Source of the DNA: Adineta ricciae
Taxonomy: Eukaryota > Rotifera > Eurotatoria > Adinetida > Adinetidae
Direction of reading: 5' to 3'
Length of the DNA: 64,000 nucleotides
Assembly: GCA_905250025.1 (NCBI GenBank)
Contig: CAJNOJ010000132.1
Location: 62,001-126,000, forward strand
Shown here: one piece after another, positions 25,021 to 36,353 of the stretch
Layout: each line of letters begins with the position of its first letter
Position numbering within the stretch: the stretch's first letter is position 1
Notes under the pieces: model-generated
The model's input: only the letters and a program-made list of their open reading frames with translations
What the model was told of the DNA's origin: nothing
The model's database searches: none
Position numbers and translations under genes: made by a program

Positions 25021-25740
25021 ATTTTCATACAAGATCTGAGCTTTAGTATTTTAAAACAAACGCACAGATATTTAGTTTGTCTATTAAAGGATTATAATAA
25101 AGAAGACATTTCATTTCAGCTTCGTTCTCATATATAATCATTTGATGTAATCTGACAGTTCTTATTTACCCATAGAAGGTCATCATAGTTTGTTTGTTTG
25201 TTTCAAATAAAGTCATAAGGATGAACGAAAAAAAAATCTAAACACTCATCATGATTGAATTGCTTTGTGAGTTTATACAAAAATAGGATAAAATAACTTT
25301 AAAAAACGAAAATGTTAGCAATCGAAATTTTAAAATGAATGACCGCCGAAGTCATCGATCAAACCACCATCTAACAAGGTCCACAGCACATAAGGCACAT
25401 TGTTAAATGTTCAGGTTTGTTGATCAGTTCAGGAAGAGTTGGTTTGGGAACGATTCGTTCTAGTTTATAACTTATGTGAGGGTTAAATCATTCACCTCAC
25501 GATAGTTACAACATGTTAAACATAGTGTCTGATTTAATTTGTTTGGGGCAAGCAAAATTGATGACGGATATGAGAAGAGCAGCAGCAGCGACGCATATTG
25601 AACATAAATATAAATGCTGATCAATTATCGATCATTTCTATAGTAATGATAATACGAAAGGCATTTGTGTTTATTCAAGTTTCACACATGCTTCGTTGAT
25701 ATAGTCTACGGACACGATTGATAAGAGAAATTGTATACTT
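25021..25740. other. Intergenic region with copy-specific indels
   Basis: It aligns with 41138-41470, but here there are about 70 extra bases near 25245-25320 and about 300 extra near 25375-25670. The 300-bp block has no ORF and no clear terminal repeats. Confidence 0.45.
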
Positions 25741-26910
25741 CCTATGTAAAAAAAAATATCACATAAAAATCAACTAATTCGTGATTATAATCGATTTATG
25801 GCAGGGAAAAACCGATTAAAATGCTGAGTTTTCGATTTTTTCGATGTAATTTTCTGATTCTAATCTATTTGTTGCTATAAATCATTGAAAATCGATTCTG
25901 TTTCATCGATTATCATCAATTGCATTCCTCAGAGTCTGATCAAATCAATTAATAACTCATTTCATTCACCAGAATCGGTTCTATTCTTAATTAGTTATCA
26001 TCGAATGTACAAAAAATCTTGTAGAAATCAATAGTATAGCTTATTAACCGTAAGAACTATATACATTAGCAATGTTTGCGATTTGAAAGATAATCCTTAG
26101 ACAATAGTTTAGATTGCGTAGTAACTGGCATTTTCTCACTTTTGTTATAGTTCTTTTGTTTATTCTTATGTAAAAAACATTGAAGTGAGCAATACGTATA
26201 TTTTATTGTATGCATAGTATTGCTTGATATTTGGGATCTGTATTAGCATTGGCATGAGCTTCGAAGGTTTCCAATTTCAATAAACAGTGGCCAATTATTT
26301 ACTAGTAAGCTTGTCTCTTTACCTAAGGATATATTCGATGTAAAAAAAAAACAGGAAACAATAATTTCATGAAATCACTATTTCTTTAAGTTTTAGGTTC
26401 ACCCAAAAACAAAAATGAACGGTAAATAATTAGAAATCAATTTTCATCTTCATTCACAAACAATGTGGATGTTAAAACAATCGGTAAGAAATAGCTGTCC
26501 TTTCGTTACAGATCGATTCAACTGTTCAAATCAATGGGGAATCACAATTAATTTCATAAATTGTTCATAAATCATCACCAACAATAAATCGAGAAGTATA
26601 TTGAAATCAAAATATGCTGTATACCAACCGTCGACAAAGTTCTCACTCTTTCTTCTCCCACAACGTCTATGACTAATTAAAAGAATGATTATACGATTGT
26701 CATAGAGATTACAATGGAAGAAGGAGCTGTATTGAATGCACATGGTTGCAGTAGATTTAAATTGATTTAAAACCAAAGATAATCAACCACCCGCGATTAT
26801 AGTCGATTCGAAATGAAAAAAAATCGAGTAAAGGTGTATGATTCAAATCGATTCTTAATCGACTATTGAATCAATTATAATTTGATTTTTTAAGATTTTT
26901 TTTACATGGG
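25741..26910. mobile_element. Non-autonomous DNA transposon-like insertion, 1,170 bp, with imperfect TIRs
   Basis: The second copy of the locus reads GTATACTTATAGC at about 41467. Here the same site reads GTATACTT, then this block, then TTATAGC, so the block is an insertion with a TT duplication. Its ends are imperfect inverted repeats: CCTATGTAAAAAAAAAT at the left and, on the other strand, CCCATGTAAAAAAAATC at the right, with further similarity inward. A GATTATARTCGATT motif occurs near both ends in the same orientation. No transposase frame is present, so it would need a partner in trans. The superfamily is not clear. Confidence 0.65.
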
Positions 26911-27073
26911 TTATAGCGTATACAAATTTCTTCTATGTCATGTGAAAAAATGAATCGTTTATATGTTTTTCTTAAGTATGTGAATGTTTTATTATTCATC
27001 ACAAATTTGTAAGATAAAAAAAAATACCCGTAGCAAGACAATGTCATCGACAAAAAAAAACTGTATGTGATTA

Positions 27074-27430
27074 TCATTTCATACCAGCAATTTTACCGAA
27101 CGCTGCGTTACAAAACAAAACGATCATCGGTATTGTTAACATCGACATCGATGCTAATATTTGTTGGCCGTGTGATGATCCACTTGTGTGGGTGCTATTG
27201 CACGATCTTTGAATGTAACTATTCTCTGCAGGACACTGGACAGGATACTTATTTATGCATAATTCTCTATTACATGAGGAACAATCTGCCACATTCACTA
27301 TTGGCTGATATACAAGCGTGCAATTGAAATTCCATGGGTAAACAAGACAACAGGCGCATCGGCAGTCAAACCCATATGAAAATGATAAGTAAATCGTCAG
27401 GAATATACTTGCTATGATGATAGACCTCAT
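27074..27430 (-). CDS. 10-Cys secreted GPI-like protein, type B, copy a
   Basis: 118 residues, single exon. A signal peptide (IIIASIFLTIYLSFSYG) is followed by DCRCACC and six more cysteines spaced x8, x12, x2, x4, x7, x10. A hydrophobic tail (LTIPMIVLFCNAAFGK) ends the protein. INKYPVQC matches KQTYPVDC of the type A protein at 20919, which supports homology although overall identity is low. One N-x-S/T site is present near the tail. Likely a GPI-anchored surface protein; function unknown. Confidence 0.78.
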   Translation of the reverse strand: MRSIIIASIFLTIYLSFSYGFDCRCACCLVYPWNFNCTLVYQPIVNVADCSSCNRELCINKYPVQCPAENSYIQRSCNSTHTSGSSHGQQILASMSMLTIPMIVLFCNAAFGKIAGMK

Positions 27431-27877
27431 TCTATCTAACTCGTCAGTAATGGTATATGAAATGGATCGACGAGAAGAGAAAGAACAAAGATAAACTTTG
27501 TAAAGCTGCTTTTATTAGCGATCGATGACTAATAGTTATTTAGTTACTCATAGTCAATTTGCCATTTTATGACTAATCTTTATCATCTGTTGAAGAACAA
27601 AAGAAAAACTGGCTGACGAATAATTGAGTGGATGTTATTTCAGCCATTCGTATATTCGTTTTACAGGACGTATTTTTGTATGAAGTGGAATTTATAATTC
27701 GATACGCGTTCTTTGTGTTTGCCCTTCTAAATCAAATTAACATCGACAAACGAAATCTTTAGAAGAAATGGTCGATTCAAAATAATGTTGGTTCCATTCA
27801 TACTTTCACGTGTTTATCTTTGCTCGTCGTACGTTCTTTTCCTGGAATAAGACGAAAAATATTTTATTTTTCCATAT
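27431..27877. other. Spacer between 10-Cys B and minus-strand GPCR
   Basis: Upstream DNA of the 10-Cys B gene and downstream of the GPCR (both minus strand). No exon seen. Confidence 0.4.
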
Positions 27878-28876
27878 TCAAGTGAAGCTAACTGGTTTCA
27901 ACATACTTCTCTTCAAACAGCAACTAGACGTCAGCAAATAATTGATCCGTTGACAGAAAACTCGTCGAAAAAGTAAACTAGTCAGCATATTCACTGGAAA
28001 CGACTTGACAAAGTTTAGATAATAAACAACAAGCGTCAGTTTGTCCAAAAACACTTCAAATGCGTGTCTTGAACTATGTCTGTGTTGATTAGATGTCCAT
28101 AAATAGTAAATTAAGAATCCGCAACGAAAGCATGTCAGTAACATTCCTAACCCAACTTGTACAACCAAAATCGTTATCAAATGACGATCAACTGTACGGG
28201 ATATGCGCGATTTTCTCTTACTGCATAACATCTCCATTCGATATTTCAGTGTTCGAACGCGTCTTAAAATGATCAACGTGCAACTAAACATGATTCCATA
28301 TATGAGAAATGGACTGATTGATAAAGTGTATAGCGTCATAAATTTTGTATAAAAACCTTTTCGAGGCACACATTGATATATCATATGGTTCGTCTCTTTT
28401 GAATGTAATTCGTAGAAGATGAGGATGTGTGCAGTGGAAAGTAGAGCAAGTAGAAACGTTATGATTGCTACACGCCTAGCAATGTGCATTTTACTCAACT
28501 GGCGCCATTTGAACGAATTAGACGTCGATAAACATCGATCTATTGATGCGACCATTAGAAAAGAAGTTGATAAAGTCGGCAGAACGACAACTAAATAGAT
28601 TCGACATTTGCAAAAAACATTCGATTCAGTCGGTAATCTGTTTGTATAGTGATCCTGCATGATACGTACTGTTCCACCGAATAAAACATACATCATATCG
28701 AACACAGTCGAACATAGAAAATAGAATGCACAGGGATTATAACGTAACTGTTTCGAAGTAAATGTCAACAAATTGCAAAGACCGCCGAGTGTTCCGGTGA
28801 TAATAGTTAAGAATGAAGCATAGAACGTAATATAATTAATAATATCATAGAGAAGTTTTAGATTATTTCCAATCAT
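27878..28876 (-). CDS. Rhodopsin-like GPCR, type 2, copy a
   Basis: 332 residues in a single exon. Seven hydrophobic segments are visible, beginning TFYASFLTIITGTLGGLCNL (TM1, with an N in the GxxxN position). TM3 ends SFLMVASIDRCLSTS, so the family A DRY motif is DRC. Loop 3 is strongly basic (CSKRKSRISRTVDRHLI). TM7 leads into NMLTSLLFRRVF, the usual start of helix 8. It belongs to the large rotifer peptide-receptor-like GPCR set but is clearly a different subfamily from the type 1 receptors. Ligand unknown. Confidence 0.85.
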   Translation of the reverse strand: MIGNNLKLLYDIINYITFYASFLTIITGTLGGLCNLLTFTSKQLRYNPCAFYFLCSTVFDMMYVLFGGTVRIMQDHYTNRLPTESNVFCKCRIYLVVVLPTLSTSFLMVASIDRCLSTSNSFKWRQLSKMHIARRVAIITFLLALLSTAHILIFYELHSKETNHMIYQCVPRKGFYTKFMTLYTLSISPFLIYGIMFSCTLIILRRVRTLKYRMEMLCSKRKSRISRTVDRHLITILVVQVGLGMLLTCFRCGFLIYYLWTSNQHRHSSRHAFEVFLDKLTLVVYYLNFVKSFPVNMLTSLLFRRVFCQRINYLLTSSCCLKRSMLKPVSFT

Positions 28877-29735
28877 GATATCTCTAAAATATATATAAAT
28901 AATGTTTTTCTACACCCCTTTTTTGCCATGCACTTCATGTGTGAAATGCGTGTTTGTTAAAAAAATAAATTATAAAAAAATATTGTCTGAGTGATCCCTG
29001 AAATTACAGAACAATAACATGATGATCTTGATATGCGAAGTTGTTCTCGTCGACGATATTTAGAATGAATGCAAAAACTGTGTCAACGCTCATCGAAAGT
29101 CATGAATAATGATGTTATATTAGTACTTTTATAGAATCAAATTAGAGCTCGACCAGATTTTCTTACAAGAATGTTGGAGCGACACAAAGGAGAGAGAGAA
29201 AAAGCGGAAGAGAACACGTTCTAGCATGATTAAAGTATGTGTTTCTAAGCACGTTCAGACGGTTATGCTCTTCATACTCCTGTTGACTCAAAACATCCTT
29301 TAACCGTTGATTTATTATAATCAGTTCTGCATCCTCTCACCATACCGTCTATACTAGAAGTTGCATAGGCGAAGATGAGATTTTTGCCAAGTATCTCATA
29401 TTCTATCTCTTAGCCATCGGAGACTACATCAGCTATTTAATGAGTGTTTAGTATTAATGATTTCATAGACACAATATTCTCTTTCATTCAGGCACTGTGA
29501 GTATGCACACAATGGACAAATCAACAGAGCAAGATTGGTAGTTTTTTGCTGATCTTTGTACGGTAAGTTCTAATGTTCTTAGAGATATAATTGACATTTA
29601 CTGGAAACACATGAAAATAAAATTAAATGTCGAATGTAGATAGAGATTAACATTAGATTTAATCGGGTGACGAAAAGAGAAAAATATTCTTGATCGAGTC
29701 CTCATTTTTGGTAGACTACGGATTGAAAATTCAAT
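28877..29735. other. Divergent promoter region
   Basis: Lies between the minus-strand GPCR and the plus-strand DUF4430-like gene. It includes a GA-rich run near 29188-29205. No exon seen; its counterpart is 43433-44302. Confidence 0.45.
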
Positions 29736-30485
29736 ATGCGAAAGATCTGTTTCATCATTATTGTTCTCGTACATTGCTCAGCAGAAACTCAAACACTTGA
29801 TCCAGAAGCAATAGTCAATGTTCGAATTGAAGGGGACGAAAATACTATTTTCGAAGCATTCATCTTATCGAAGGTAAAGACAATCACGACATCATCCGGT
29901 GGAACTCATAGATGCGATGGAACCAACAACAATGCGAGTGCAATACCTGTTCCCACTATGACAAGTAGTTTAGACATAGCTGTGAGTCAAGAAGGTTTTA
30001 CATGGGATGGGTACGGCTTACATTAGCAAATTATGCCAGTAGATCTGATCTTTGTTTTTTGTAGGACATATTCTACACTTTATGACGACTATACAATCGT
30101 ACGTATTGGAAATACTTCTCGAACTAGTTCGAAATTTTGGAGCACACTTGTCGATTACGAATTTACACAAGTTGGAGGTTGTCAACAAAAAGTGAAACAT
30201 GGTCAACATCTTCTTTTTGCTTTCGATGGTTTCAATAAAGCACATTTTCTCAAACTGGAAACGTTGAATAGTATCGTTCAAATTGGAGATTCTCTTACAG
30301 TGTTAGTTACCGATGGACGAACTGGAGAACCAATTCATAGTGCAACTGTGGGCGGAATGCTAACGAACGCTACGGGACACGCGCAAGTTACATTTAAAAA
30401 CTTAGGAGCACAGAGACTCAAAGCTGAACGTTCGGATTCGATCCGTTCTAACACGCTTGTGATCATGGTTACTGCGCGTAAATAG
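29736..30485 (+). CDS. Secreted DUF4430-like protein, copy a
   Basis: 231 residues from exons 29736-30010 and 30065-30485, joined at ...FTWDG|TYSTLYDDYTIVRIG. A signal peptide (ICFIIIVLVHCSAETQT) is followed by VNVRIEGDENTIFEA and SSGGTHRCDGTNNNASAIP, then VGGCQQKVKHGQHLLFAFD. The C-terminal part (TVLVTDGRTGEPIHSATVGG through RLKAERSDSIRSNTL) reads as an Ig-like beta-sandwich. Order and wording are, from memory, strikingly like fungal secreted proteins annotated DUF4430. I know no function for them. Horizontal acquisition followed by gain of a short intron is plausible but not tested. Confidence 0.72.
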
Positions 30486-30670
30486 ATCATTTTTCAATCG
30501 AATCAGTTTTTGCGCTGTATACAAAAAGGATTAAGAAGAACTATTTAATAAAATATAATTCCTCGCTATTTCATGCATATATGACATTTGTTATGCAAAG
30601 GGTAAAACAGATGCAACTATTTACAATACGACTCTTTCGAAAGCGATAGACAAATATAAGGTAATCTGCG

Positions 30671-31775
30671 ATGATGGATCTTTCATTTCAGAAAGACGAA
30701 ATGTACAAGAGTAGTCAGTCACTTGACACACTTGTTTCGAAGGATAATTCACAATCAAAATGGTGGCGAAATTCTCAATACCGAACCATCTTCATTTTTC
30801 TCACCATAGTCTTAACATTACTCATTGTTATACTATCGCTAATGCTTAAATACATGGTTTTCGTACCGATGAAACCTGAAACTATCGTGACAACAATACC
30901 AAACGGTACACATCAGTGGAGTAAGTCTTTTAATGAGATACTTCGCATTGTTGATTTATTTGTTTAGAATGGAGTGCCACTCACAAGAATATGAACGTCG
31001 GTCGAAAATTTCATACAGCATCCGTATTGAACAACGGAAAAGTTTTAGTTACCGGTGGTTTTTATCATGATATTCTAAATAGTGTTGAATTGTACGATCC
31101 GTCAAAAGATAGTTGGTCATCTGCGGTTTCGATGACTTTTGGACGGTACATGCATACAGCATCTCTTTTGAGTGATGGAACAGTATTGGTCACTGGTGGT
31201 AATGACGGTTATACTGGTCAGAATAGCACCGAACTGTACGATCCATCCACAGAAACGTGGACGACAGTGGATAGGATGAATCACGGTCGAATACAACACA
31301 CGGCATCGGTTTTGAAAAACGGGAAAGTATTGGTTACCGGTGGAAAACATGGAGATGATTATCATAGAAGTGCTGAATTGTATGATTCATCAACAAAAGG
31401 TTGGGCAAATGCTGGTTATATGAACGATGCTCGTGTAGAACACACTGCAACGATGTTAAACAATGGAAAAATATTACTAACAGGTGGACATAATCTTCGT
31501 GCATTGAATACTGCTGAACTGTATGATCCATCAACAGGAATTTGGACAACTACTGGCAGTATGAATCATGCGCGATATTCTCACACAGCATCTCTTTTGA
31601 CCAATGGAAAAGTCTTAGTAGCCGGTGGTCTTAATTCCAATGGAGCTTTGGACAGTGCTGAACTATATGATCCTTCAACGGAAATTTGGACGACGACGGC
31701 AAATATGAATTACACACGATGGTATGCTACAGCATCAGTATTAGCAAACGGAAATGTAATGATAACTGGAGGAGC
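30671..31775 (+). CDS. Type II membrane kelch-propeller protein, copy a, 5' part
   Basis: Exons 30671-30920 and 30968-31775 join at HQW|KWSATHKNMNVGR. A cytoplasmic N-terminus of about 40 residues ends in WWRNSQYR. One TM helix follows (TIFIFLTIVLTLLIVILSLML), and then a kelch ectodomain of repeats of the form HTASVLNNGKVLVTGG...ELYDPST..W. The gene is cut by the N at 31776. Its missing end is present at 60147-60336, because 31534-31775 is the same sequence as 59905-60146. A complete second copy lies at 45239-46530. Confidence 0.85.
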
Positions 31776-31776
31776 N
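31776..31776. other. Single-N contig join
   Basis: Joins the inside of a kelch exon to the inside of a tRNA gene. Neither side is a natural neighbour of the other. Confidence 0.9.
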
Positions 31777-31840
31777 AGCTCAGTGGAAGAGCGCTGGATT
31801 CATAACTCAGAGGTCGATAGATCAAAACTATCCACTGCTA
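31777..31840 (+). tRNA. tRNA-Met(CAT), initiator-like, 5' end lost at join
   Basis: Starts at the D-arm (AGCTCAGTGG). The rest equals the gene at 16974 and a T run follows. The acceptor 5' strand is missing only because of the contig end. Confidence 0.75.
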
Positions 31841-32195
31841 TCGTTTTTTTTCTTCTTTCGCTATTGACTAACATTGCATCAGAACATCAGAATGTATTGA
31901 CGACGCGCTTTCGCAATAACATACTGTTGATCAGTACACTTAACTAATTGTAAATGAAATATTATCAAAAGCTCGTGTGATCAGCTCTTTTTTTCCAACA
32001 CGCAATATGTGATAAGATTACATAGTATAAAAATAGATACGCGTCATTAAAATAATGATTCATTTTCTTCGATAAGTAAAGTACGCTGTTTGACTCGATA
32101 TTTATTCTGTCGACCGACAAGAGATAACTATTCATATTGTTTGTCTTTAAACATATTCCAAAACTTCGTACACACGAAAGAACAATATAATCCGT

Positions 32196-32832
32196 ATGTG
32201 TAAGTGTCTTGTTTCGCCCGTTCCTCATAATGTAATCATCCTTATTATTATTGACGTTGGCATCTTATTCGTCTCCCTCAGCATTATTGGGTATTTCAGC
32301 ATGCGCTCAGAAGAAAAATATTATAGAGCTACAACATGTAAGATTGAACGTATTCTCGGTTGTTCAAAAACTGTATGCCGCGAATGGATGAGAAGCATGC
32401 CGTTAAATGACTGCTTTGGTCTCCAGTTGAACGTTAGTTATGTCGTCACGAGTGAGCATAACAAAACGAGACATGCATCTCTCATTGGGAAAGCTGTGTA
32501 CAATTCGTGCGACATTGTAGCGCATGCAAGGAATCACTATCTAACAAGAGTAATATTTCAATAACTGATTCCTTGCAATTTCAGTTTGTTTACATTTTTA
32601 GTTGAACTCGTCAGATGTTTGTTACTACAATATAAACAATCATAATGAAGTGAAATGGAACAAGTTCAACGTTACTCCCTATTTAGTCATGTTTATTTCC
32701 GGTGTTCTTTTAATCTTCATTGCGATATTATATTCAATTATAGTCGCCAGGATATGCCCCGCTGTAGAGTGCGACCAAGAGCTCAGTCCTGAACAAGAGC
32801 AGATGCTTAATAACTTTTTTATGTCCTTCTGA
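32196..32832 (+). CDS. Two-TM membrane protein with Cys-rich ectodomain, copy c
   Basis: Exons 32196-32549 and 32602-32832; 194 residues. Same architecture and splice as the copy at 19039, and the same start. Substitutions are spread along the protein and the acceptor leads into LNSSDVCYY. It is intact. Unlike the other two copies it is not followed by gene X and 10-Cys A but directly by FG-GAP debris, so it belongs to a third version of the locus or to a shortened haplotype. Confidence 0.72.
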
Positions 32833-32934
32833 ACTTCCTCGAACTTCTTATAACTCTGATAGTAGCGTGATCATGTTGTCAAATTGATTAAAAACTGTAG
32901 TAGATACACCATGTTGAATATGTTTGTAACTGTT

Positions 32935-33410
32935 CTTTTTTTACTCATCCTAACAACAGACACGTATTCAGAAAAATCGTCATGTCATCAGATTTTTTGT
33001 TTGTAACTACTAAATCGATTTTACCATCTTTATTGAAATCAGCTGCTACTAAAGCATTTGGCCAAACATGAGTCATATACGTTCGTTGAAAGAGAATACT
33101 TGTAGTTCCACTGCCAAATAATATCACAATATTGCTGGACCCTTAGTTGACAGCGGCGATGTTGATTTTACTGTCACGATTGAAATCACCTGCTAACAAA
33201 GCAGTAGGTTGAGTGTCCACTTTGTATTTCACCAATGTCTGAAACGTTCCACTCTGATCGCCATGCAAAATACTAATGGTGTTTTCACCCTGATTGAAAG
33301 TAACCAAATCCATGTGATGATTGCTGTTAAAGTCTGTCGAGACAATCGAATTCGGATTGACACTAACGTTCCATTCCCATTTCCAAATAGTACACTCACA
33401 CTTTTTCCGT
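32935..33410 (-). pseudogene. FG-GAP/VCBS-repeat remnant
   Basis: The minus strand reads ALVAADFNKDGKIDLVVTN, then DDMTIFLNTC, and a further decayed unit toward 33380. The DFNKDGKIDL Ca-binding-like loop is a good FG-GAP/VCBS signature. Stops interrupt the repeats and there is no start or signal peptide. This is the best-preserved of three such remnants in the window. Confidence 0.65.
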
Positions 33411-33422
33411 AGTAGTTGCTAC

Positions 33423-33639
33423 AAAAATAGTACGATTACCTTTTAGTCGAGATGAACAAGAATTAAATCAGTTAAATAAGATTATACAACATTTAGTTGA
33501 ATTACAAAAATTACAACGACAACAAGAAGAATTAAGAAAATTATTATATGAACAACATCCCAAAGATGCACAAGAACTATCACAATCAATTCTTACGATA
33601 TTAAAAACTGATGTTATCTTGATGATAATCCAAAACTGA
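33423..33639 (+). CDS. Isolated coiled-coil exon, fragment of an unknown gene
   Basis: An open frame without ATG encodes about 70 residues, including ELNQLNKIIQHLVELQKLQR and QQEELRKLLYEQ, then ends QSILTILKTDVILMIIQN-stop. Leu/Ile heptads indicate a coiled coil. Codon use (TTA, CAA, GAA rich) matches real exons in the window. It may be the last exon of a gene whose earlier exons are not on this contig. I cannot name it. Confidence 0.4.
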
Positions 33640-34515
33640 ACAAAAAATACACTTTATCTCATCAAGGTTTGTAAATTCATTTCTCTTGCTATGCTATTTT
33701 GATGTCAATCAAAGCTATTTTTTTCTATGCAAGAGTAAATAATAATTACATACCAAAGTAAAACTGCTCTATTCAACTCATGTGAAATCAGATGTTACTT
33801 GAGTGTATGTATTGCACTTTGCAAAAAATTATAAAGATAATAACCAATGAACGAATATATACGATCGCAATATCTGTTTTTAAGTGATGAATATCAATTT
33901 AAACGATGCAGATGAGGGTGAGATGGCCAAACATCTAGCCACATCCTGAAAATATCAATGAAATATAACAGATCACATAATTAGACATGATTGTGTATAC
34001 GAAAATAGTTGTAAACTCTTTAAATGTTTAATAAATCTTAATATCTTCCCAAGTACATCTGTAAATGACTTATCTGATATTTAATAAACTTCACAAAAAT
34101 CTTCTCAAATATCTTTTTTTGGACTCATAAAGGGGTTTATTATACATTTCTTGCACAAATCTTTTTAGAGTTTCGTATCATTCAATTTTTTACAATCTAA
34201 TTCAACTTTGATAAATACTCATATAATTTGAAGATTTCGGATATCACATATTACCTTGAGAACGATCAATCTTTTTATCGCACGTATGTGGTCACCTTTG
34301 TAACTTTTCGCGTCTACACTCCATACAGAGAAAAGATTCATAAGGATTTATTTGCTGTAGATTAAGGACAATCTTATTTGAAAACTCATTTCAAAAGAAC
34401 CAATAGAGTCGAATATTTAAGCTCTATCGAGTGATAAAAATATTGAGCTAGAAATGCGTAAAGAAATGAAAAATAGAATAAAACTGATCGACTAATCTTG
34501 AGTAGAAGCTTGGTG
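33640..34515. other. Non-coding stretch to contig end
   Basis: AT-rich. No exon, tRNA or terminal repeats seen. Ends at the N at 34516. Confidence 0.4.
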
Positions 34516-34516
34516 N
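34516..34516. other. Single-N contig join
   Basis: The right side starts at the same base of the tRNA D-arm as the contig at 31777. The first 221 bp on the right equal 16982-17202. Confidence 0.9.
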
Positions 34517-34580
34517 AGCTCAGTGGAAGAGCGCTGGATTCATAACTCAGAGGTCGATAGATCAAAACTATCCACTGCTA
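34517..34580 (+). tRNA. tRNA-Met(CAT), initiator-like, duplicate view of the gene at 16974
   Basis: Lacks the 5' acceptor strand because the contig starts inside it. As 34517-34737 equals 16982-17202, this is very probably the same physical tRNA gene seen twice. Confidence 0.75.
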
Positions 34581-34934
34581 TCGTTTTTTTTCTTCTTTCG
34601 CTATTGACTAACATTGCATCAGAACATCAGAATGTATCGACGACGTGCTTTCGCAATAACATACTGTTGATCAGTGCACCTAACTGATTGTACATGAAAT
34701 ATTGTCAAAAGCTCGTGTGATCAACTCTTTTTTCCAACACGCAATATGTGATAAGATTACATAGTATAAAAATAGATAGGCGTCATTAAGATAATGATTT
34801 ATTTTCTTCGATAAGTAAAGTACGCTGTTTGACTCGATATTTATTCTGTCGACCGACAGGAGATAACTACTCATATTGTTTGCCTTTAAACATATTTCAA
34901 AACTTCGTACACACGAAAAAACAACATAATCCGC

Positions 34935-35571
34935 ATGTGTAAGTGTCTTGTTTCGCTTCTTCTTCATGAAATAATCATCCTTATTATTATTGGCGTTGGC
35001 GTCTTATTCGTCTCCGTCAGCATTATTGGGTATTCCAACATGCGCTCAGAAGAAAAACATTATAGAGCCGCAACATGTAAGGTTGAACGTATTCTTGTTT
35101 GTTCAAAAACTGTATGCCGCGAATGGACGAAAAGCATGCCGTTAAATGACTGCTTTGGTCTCCAGTTGAACGTTAGCTATGTCGTCGCGAGTGAGCATAA
35201 CAAAACGAGACATACGTCTCTCATTGGGAAAGCTGTGTACAATTCGTGCGACATTGTAGCGCATGAAAGGAATCACTATCTAACAAGAGTAATATTTCAA
35301 TTACTGATTCCTTACAATTCCAGTTTGTTTATATTTCTAGCTGAACTCGTCAGGTGTTTGTTACTACAATATAAACAATCATAATGAAGTGAAATGGGAC
35401 GAGTTCAACGTTACTCCCTATTTAGACATATTTATTCGCGGTGTTCTTTTAATCTTCATTGGGATATTATATTTAATTATAGTCGCCAAGACATGCCCCG
35501 CTGTAGAGTCTGGCCAAGAGCTCAGCCCTGAACGAGAGCAGATGCTTGATAGCTTTTTTATGTCCTTCTGA
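34935..35571 (+). CDS. Two-TM membrane protein with Cys-rich ectodomain, copy b
   Basis: Exons 34935-35288 and 35341-35571; 194 residues. Both TM segments (IIILIIIGVGVLFVSVSIIG; IFIRGVLLIFIGILYLIIVA) and the ectodomain cysteines are kept. Exon 2 begins LNSSGVCYYN. Intact, with the same neighbours as the copy at 19039. Confidence 0.75.
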
Positions 35572-35809
35572 ACTTCCTCGAACTTTTTATAGCTCTTGAT
35601 AGTAGCGTGATCATGTTGTCAAATTGATTGAAAAATGTAGTAGATACACCATCTATTCATATTTTCAAAATGCATCACAAAGCAATTGAGATACATAGCC
35701 ATTAAAGTATACCTATCAACTGCTTATTTAAAATAGAGATGATTCTAATATTTGATTCTTGGTGGGTGTCTATCTGGACTTAAATCTGTACTTCTTGCCG
35801 ATGACTTAA

Positions 35810-36353
35810 TTGAAGATGTGTGCGGCTTTTGAAAAACCGTATGCATGCTTCGACAACGACTTAAATACGATCTATATAAATCAGTTCCCATTGTATTGTG
35901 CGTTGCCTATTTTAGAAATAAATAGTAATGCGTGTAAAATTAGGCAAATGAATGATAACAGCATATACATACATGACTACATAGTCGAGAACGATTATTT
36001 GCGTCCTGACAATGAATCGAAATATTCTTTAACTAGTTTTACTCGCACTGGTTATTTATTCAGTAGCAAATAGAGAAGAGAATCATACTTCTACATTTAT
36101 GGGTGTTAAATATGATGCTCAAGGATAAAAACTGAATGTGACGATGTCCCAAACAGTTCCACTCTACTCTACTCCAATCTATTTGAATTTATCTATGTGC
36201 GATGCACCAATCCAGAATATCAATTCGATTGATTGCTATCTCGCATTTGGAGCATCTTTTCGCTTCACAGCTGATCTTCATTCAAACGGCGACACTACGG
36301 ATACGAAGGATGCGATGGTCTGTGCTGCCAACAGTGTTCTGAACATATATTAG
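35810..36353 (+). pseudogene. Unrecognised gene X, copy b, decayed
   Basis: The counterpart of 19948-20571. The first 87-codon block is preserved. The second block runs ANREENHTSTFMGVKYDAQG, then a TAA, then KLNVTMSQTVPLYSTPIYLN and CYLAFGASFRFTADLHSNG. The stop at about 36126 is absent from copy a, which instead has a frameshift further on. The two copies thus carry different disabling changes. Confidence 0.45.
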
